64,000 bases of DNA from Enchytraeus crypticus (lineage: Eukaryota > Annelida > Clitellata > Enchytraeida > Enchytraeidae), in contig CAJHZI010000533.1 of NCBI GenBank assembly GCA_905160935.1, positions 1,228,501-1,292,500 on the forward strand, in the 5' to 3' direction. The position numbers were made by a program, and so were the translations under genes. Position 1 is the first letter of the stretch. Each line of letters opens with the position of its first letter. Below, one piece after another: positions 59,884 through 64,000 of this stretch. The notes beneath the pieces are model-generated. The model made no database searches, had not been told where the DNA came from, and saw nothing but the letters and a program-made list of their open reading frames with translations.

Positions 59884-62151
59884 GTAAGTATATATTCTAA
59901 TGTATATTGTACGTATTCTCTTAAAACCTCTCTTGATATGCCCTTACAAATTTTTCAAAAAACAGATGATAGTTGTCTCTATGTGTTGTTGTCTACATAT
60001 TGGCTTTTAACTATACAAGTGAATGAGTCATTGGAATGATGTCATTAAAGGTTTGGTAAAGCTGTGTAGAAGTGTCTGTAAGTTAGATGACTAACAGACA
60101 CATAAATCTGATTAATGCATCTGATTAAGTGTAGTTAAAATTAATAGATGATCTGTAACTAATACTTCTACTCTTTGCACTATTAGTTTTGCTTTTTACA
60201 AGTTATAGCTAATTATTATTTTAATTTTTAATTATACTTTGCTTTGGATATATCTAATATGGGAAACTGGTATTAAGCAACTGCCACATTAATTAGCACC
60301 ATAATTAATTGATACACATAAGTTCTACGCTCACCCCCATATATTTATTTAACACATACCTATTTGACAGGAGATATACTTCTGTATATCTGCTGTCAAG
60401 CACCAAACTTCCAAATCCTATTTCCTATTCCTTTTTCCTATTTCAACCTAACATCAATTCAGTGCTCAGAGATCTTGTTGAATTTCTGGCTCAGAATTTA
60501 ACATTGTTTCCCGCATTCATTCATTCTATGTCTGAATTTATTATATGAATATTATTTCTTTTGAGTTTACTCTTAAACTCTACACTGCTGCCTGAAGAGC
60601 ATTGGGTGTGACCAGATTATCCTTCAAAGAGAATATGAAGAGCTAATATAGTGTAATCTAATGTAATATAATGTAATGTAATAAAATGTAATGTAATGTA
60701 ATGAAGAGCTGATGTAATGTGCCTAATGTTCTATATTGACTTGGATAAACTAAACAGTTGTGAATGTGTCAAATATGTGCAATAAGATTTGTTAAAGCCA
60801 ACTGAACTTGATAATAAATAAAGTACTTAAATTTGTTAAGCATACGAGTCGATTTATGACTTACATTGATTTACGTATCGTTGCTGTTGAAACGAGTATG
60901 GCGGAGATTGGATCTTTTTAAAGGAATTCGGCCGACTGGTAGATTATAATCTGCAATCTACATATTATCTTAATATATTATCATATTATCTTAATATATT
61001 ATCATATTATCTTGATATATTATCATATTATCTTGATATATTATCATATTATCTTGATATATTATCATATTATCTTAATATATTATCATATTATCTTAAT
61101 ATATTATCATATTATCTTAATATATTATCATATTATCTTAATATATTATCATATTATCTTGATTATCTTCTGCTTATGTATTGAAACATTTCGGCTCAGC
61201 GCATCCTGATTTATGTAGGTTGAACCTATGCTCTGGAGACCTAGAGGATTTTTCATTCTAAGTTGTCCACACTTGGTCTTCCAATGTGGTCACCCATCTA
61301 TGTACTAACTGGGATAGTGCTTATTTAGCGTGTGTTAGCTAATATATTTTCAATGACGGTATTTAATGCAATGATTGTTATTGCAGTTGGTTGAAGACTT
61401 AATAAGAAGATTGCAGCAGTCAGAAAGAGAAAGGGAATTGTTCAGTGGTCAGCTGCAACAGCTCAGATGTTAGTAGTCGTCCAGTTAGATACTGCTTCCT
61501 GTAGTTAGGACCTTTTGAAGATTTACATTTGAATCTGACTGAGTAATCTCGCTGCTAACAGCAAATACACGAGAATAATTTGTTAAAAGTCACGTTTAGA
61601 GATGTTAAAGTATTTTATAGTTTAAAATTATAAAATTAATTAGTTTTGTTAAATTTTAGTTTAAGTATGTTAATGTGAAGATAAACTGGAGGAGTGATAT
61701 CAGAACAGATCAATCGTGCTTTAGATACACACCGTTTAGGATCTTTTTCTTTCTCTTCAGCACATGTTTCTTTCAGATCGTTTGGGATGAATCGATTTGT
61801 GATGACATGTGATAGGGGGACGTCCCTGACATCATCCTTCTATGAGGAAACGGATATTAAACCTTGTTATTATTATTCTATGACTGCAGCGTTACCATTG
61901 TTGCTCTATCTCTGACAGATGAACTAACGGCCCTGCAGTGTCAACCTGGTAACAGCGCAGCGCAACCTAAAGAGTTTATTACAAGAGAAGAGTTCGACAG
62001 GTGGCGCAGTGAAGTGTCTAGAGAACTAAAGATCATATACAAGAACATCGATGAGATAAAACAAGAGTGCATGCAACTCAAGCGAGATACAGGAGTCGCC
62101 GATGAGCGTTCCAGATTTAAGCAGGCGACTAAACAACTGTATGCAAAATAA
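59692..62151 (+). CDS. Small coiled-coil protein of unknown family
   Basis: Three exons, 59692-59883, 61387-61468 and 61919-62151, join in phase (0, then 1) to 168 aa. The ATG sits in a good context (A at -3, G at +4). Donors are AAT-GTAAGT and AGAT-GTTAGT; acceptors are TTGCAG and TGACAG. Residues 1-64 are polar with no clear domain (DPYSALGRPTLTFQTSQ). From residue 65 on it is Leu/Glu/Arg/Lys-rich and likely a coiled coil (LVEDLIRRLQQSERERELF), broken by CQPGNSAAQP, then EEFDRWRSEVSRELKIIYKN and a basic end. No signal peptide or membrane segment. I do not recognise the family. It may be a complete short protein or the 3' part of a longer gene whose upstream exons I cannot see. An AATAAA overlaps the stop codon. 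Confidence 0.72.
60962..61160. repeat. Minisatellite of 21 bases in coiled-coil gene intron 1
   Basis: About nine units of ATATTATCATATTATCTTR plus AT. Because 21 is a multiple of three, one frame reads as a seven-residue repeat, but it is intronic. Confidence 0.95.
61387..61468 (+). CDS. Coiled-coil gene exon 2
   Basis: Twenty-seven codons plus one base of strongly helical sequence between TTGCAG and GTTAGT. Confidence 0.72.
61806..61880 (+). mobile_element. SINE B tail before an exon acceptor
   Basis: GACGTCCCTGACATCATCC then ATGAGGAAACGGATATTAAA and a TTATT tail, 40-50 bases from the acceptor of the coiled-coil gene exon 3. Confidence 0.75.
61919..62151 (+). CDS. Coiled-coil gene exon 3 (terminal)
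   Basis: Starts after TCTGACAG and ends at TAA. Encodes ELTALQCQPG to KQATKQLYAK. A SINE B tail lies about 45 bases before it. Confidence 0.75.
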
Positions 62152-62429
62152 AGTGATTTTTCTGTTATTTTTTACTGTATAAATATTTTATCACTTTCAG
62201 TTAATAATTTGAAGCAGTAGTTTTAGGTAAGATCTGTATAAGCCCCAAGTGTCAGAAATTTTGTGCAAACAAATCAAATCAAATGTAGGACACAACATGT
62301 CAATATGGTCAGTGTTAAAATTACCATTTAGTACTTTTCAATTGACAACGTTTGTGAAACTGTAGAATTTTTCAAACATGCACTTTGAGTGTCTCTTGTG
62401 AGATAGTATGCAAGAAGCAGAGGAATGCA

Positions 62430-62600
62430 AACCTTCTCAGAAGCAATTTTTTCCAAGTAGGTCTTTATGGTTATTTCAAAGTTTAAGTCGTAGCTTTTGT
62501 GTAAGAGTAACTTTCTTGTTGATGTGAAATTATTTTTGGAGAGAGTGAAAGCAGAGCTTGATTGGAAATATGTACCTTGGATCTTTGATCCATTTGGTAG
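62430..62600 (+). mobile_element. R2 3' part, diverged
   Basis: TCAGAAGCAATTTTTTCC to ATGTACCTTGGATC and a decayed end. Confidence 0.55.
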
Positions 62601-62799
62601 ACTCTAGATAATTCGTGAAGAGTGAAAATCATTATTAAATGCTCTAAAATATTGATGATTTGTAAATAATTATCTGTTAGACTTGGACCTGGTCGTTAGG
62701 GTTTTGTTTTATGACTGCTTAAAGGTAGTGATGTGACTAGAAATTGTGAACTAACAACTTTTGTAGCAGTGTGATTTAACTCTCTCTCTCTCTCGCTAT

Positions 62800-62873
62800 T
62801 TTCGTGCACTGCCTACTGGCAGATCCATGGTATAAAACGCCTCTATTCATCTCTATCTTCCGTCTTTCTCTTC

Positions 62874-62875
<2 letters not shown>
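62800..62875 (-). mobile_element. RTE LINE 3' end fragment
   Basis: Terminal LINE segment (GTGCACTGCCTACTGGCAGA on the plus strand) with CT repeats on one side and a TA array on the other. Confidence 0.75.

Positions 62876-62938
<63 letters not shown>
62875..62938. repeat. TA microsatellite
   Basis: Pure TA beside a LINE 3' fragment. Confidence 0.95.
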
Positions 62939-62941
<3 letters not shown>

Positions 62942-63239
62942 GCGATTATATATATGAATTAATAGTGATTATAGTTAAGTTAGTTATAGTTAGTTAGTTA
63001 TTATGGTTTAATAGTGATGTATATCTATATAAATAGAATTTTATATTATGTTTATTGAGGCAAAGCATCGTTGAAGAAGAATGTCTGTCATTACGAAACG
63101 ACCTCATATCCACAAGCTGTCGTCTAGGTAGGCGTACATAGATCATTACGATCATTAACTTAACTAAAGCTTCGAAATTTAACAATTTGACATTTATACC
63201 TATGGTACTTTTTTCATTAACTATACATAGTATTACTGA

Positions 63240-63298
63240 TCTATTCGTGTCACGACACTGGTTGAGCTGGGATTTGGAGGAAGATGATGATGATGACA
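63240..63298 (+). mobile_element. R1 3' fragment
   Basis: GAGCTGGGATTTGGAGGAAG with GAT tail. Confidence 0.6.
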
Positions 63299-63597
63299 TA
63301 GTATTACTGATAGTAGGATTTAAATGGTTAATCATTATTAACCATCATGATTAACCAATGATTAATCATCATATTTTTTGCTTTTAAAATGGGATACTCG
63401 ATGAAACTCGAATAAGGCGCTACCTTAAACTTACATTTGTTAAATATAATTTTTTTAATAGGTCTACTAATTAGATATTAGTACGCATCACGTAATATCC
63501 CACTGTTGAACTGCTCTTTAGTAACCTTTCATATATCTGTTGTTGAACCTGCTTGTCCATTTATACATTTAGTGTTAGAAACCATCTCTGAATAAGT

Positions 63598-63770
63598 CGT
63601 GTATTTAGCGAAAGCTATCGGCTACATATGGTATGGATAAAGCATAGCATATATGAAGAGATTAACTTGTTGATCTATGTAGTGCTGCTTGTATATGGAG
63701 TGTAAAAGCATACTCTGAGAATGAAGATATGCCTTGGACCTGCCACATGGCAGAACTCAAGAGAGATAGA
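63598..63770 (+). mobile_element. R2 3' part, diverged
   Basis: GGTATGGATAAAGCATAGC to CCTTGGACCTGCCACATGGC and AGAGAG. Confidence 0.65.
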
Positions 63771-63929
63771 GTAAAAAATTTGTTTACTTGATAAGTTTTG
63801 TGTCTAATTGGGATTTTTCACTAAAATATCACTCGTGTTTTGAAAATGAATAGTTTGAATTGATAAAAGATTATATCATTAATTGCTAAATTAATTATTA
63901 TGTGATTAAATATTAATAATAAATCCAAA

Positions 63930-64000
63930 ATCAAGTTTAACGTCAGTTTCATGTCTCAGAAGCACGCCAGTGAAGGGTTAAGTACTGGATTTGAACACAG
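63930..64000 (-). mobile_element. SINE A copy cut by the window end
   Basis: The minus-strand tail and B-box region are visible; the head lies beyond the window. Confidence 0.65.

Noticed and set aside
60309-60548. 79-codon frame in intron 1 of the coiled-coil gene
   Set aside because: Composition is AT-driven; no acceptor or donor joins it in phase to the flanking exons.

Overview
The window is nuclear DNA from an animal, most likely an invertebrate. It is AT-rich, and coding sequence is broken into short GT-AG exons scattered in a large mass of microsatellites, minisatellites, SINEs, LINEs and DNA transposon relics. The genes and the RTE-type LINE fit a protostome, but the sequence alone does not fix the lineage.

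Three host genes can be modelled in full. (1) An F-box protein gene on the + strand (3000-6832, three exons, about 485 aa). (2) A cAMP-specific phosphodiesterase of the PDE4/dunce family on the - strand. It has 14 exons from 46952 down to 10825, about 36 kb, giving 647 aa (660 aa with one alternative pair of splice sites). It carries a short N-terminal exon, UCR1 with a protein kinase A site, UCR2 and the whole catalytic domain, and all splice phases agree. (3) A small unrecognised coiled-coil protein gene on the + strand (59692-62151, three exons, 168 aa).

Inside the roughly 20.5 kb first intron of PDE4 lie a frameshifted, antisense fragment of a dual oxidase (DUOX) C-terminus (43534-44118), a coding-like stretch of unknown identity beside a perfect 31-bp palindrome (38658-39038), and many repeats.

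The repeats fall into families with several copies each: an RTE-type LINE (one near full-length copy at 18205-21335, truncated copies, and short internally deleted derivatives sharing one junction); tRNA-derived SINEs (called A, C and D here); SINE B; two other interspersed repeats (R1 with a GAT-rich tail, R2 ending in an AG run); a hAT-like non-autonomous element nested in a SINE (50647-51233); and a 1.77-kb DNA transposon nested in a minisatellite (48089-49855). SINEs A, B and D and the 3' end of a second LINE share a tail that folds into a two-stem hairpin. Its internal-loop bases stay constant while its stems covary, which is the most interesting structural signal in the window.

From left to right: 1-2999 repeats; 3000-6832 F-box gene; 6833-10824 no recognised gene; 10825-46952 PDE4 with its introns full of elements; 46953-59691 transposons, satellites and no recognised gene; 59692-62151 coiled-coil gene; then repeats to the end.
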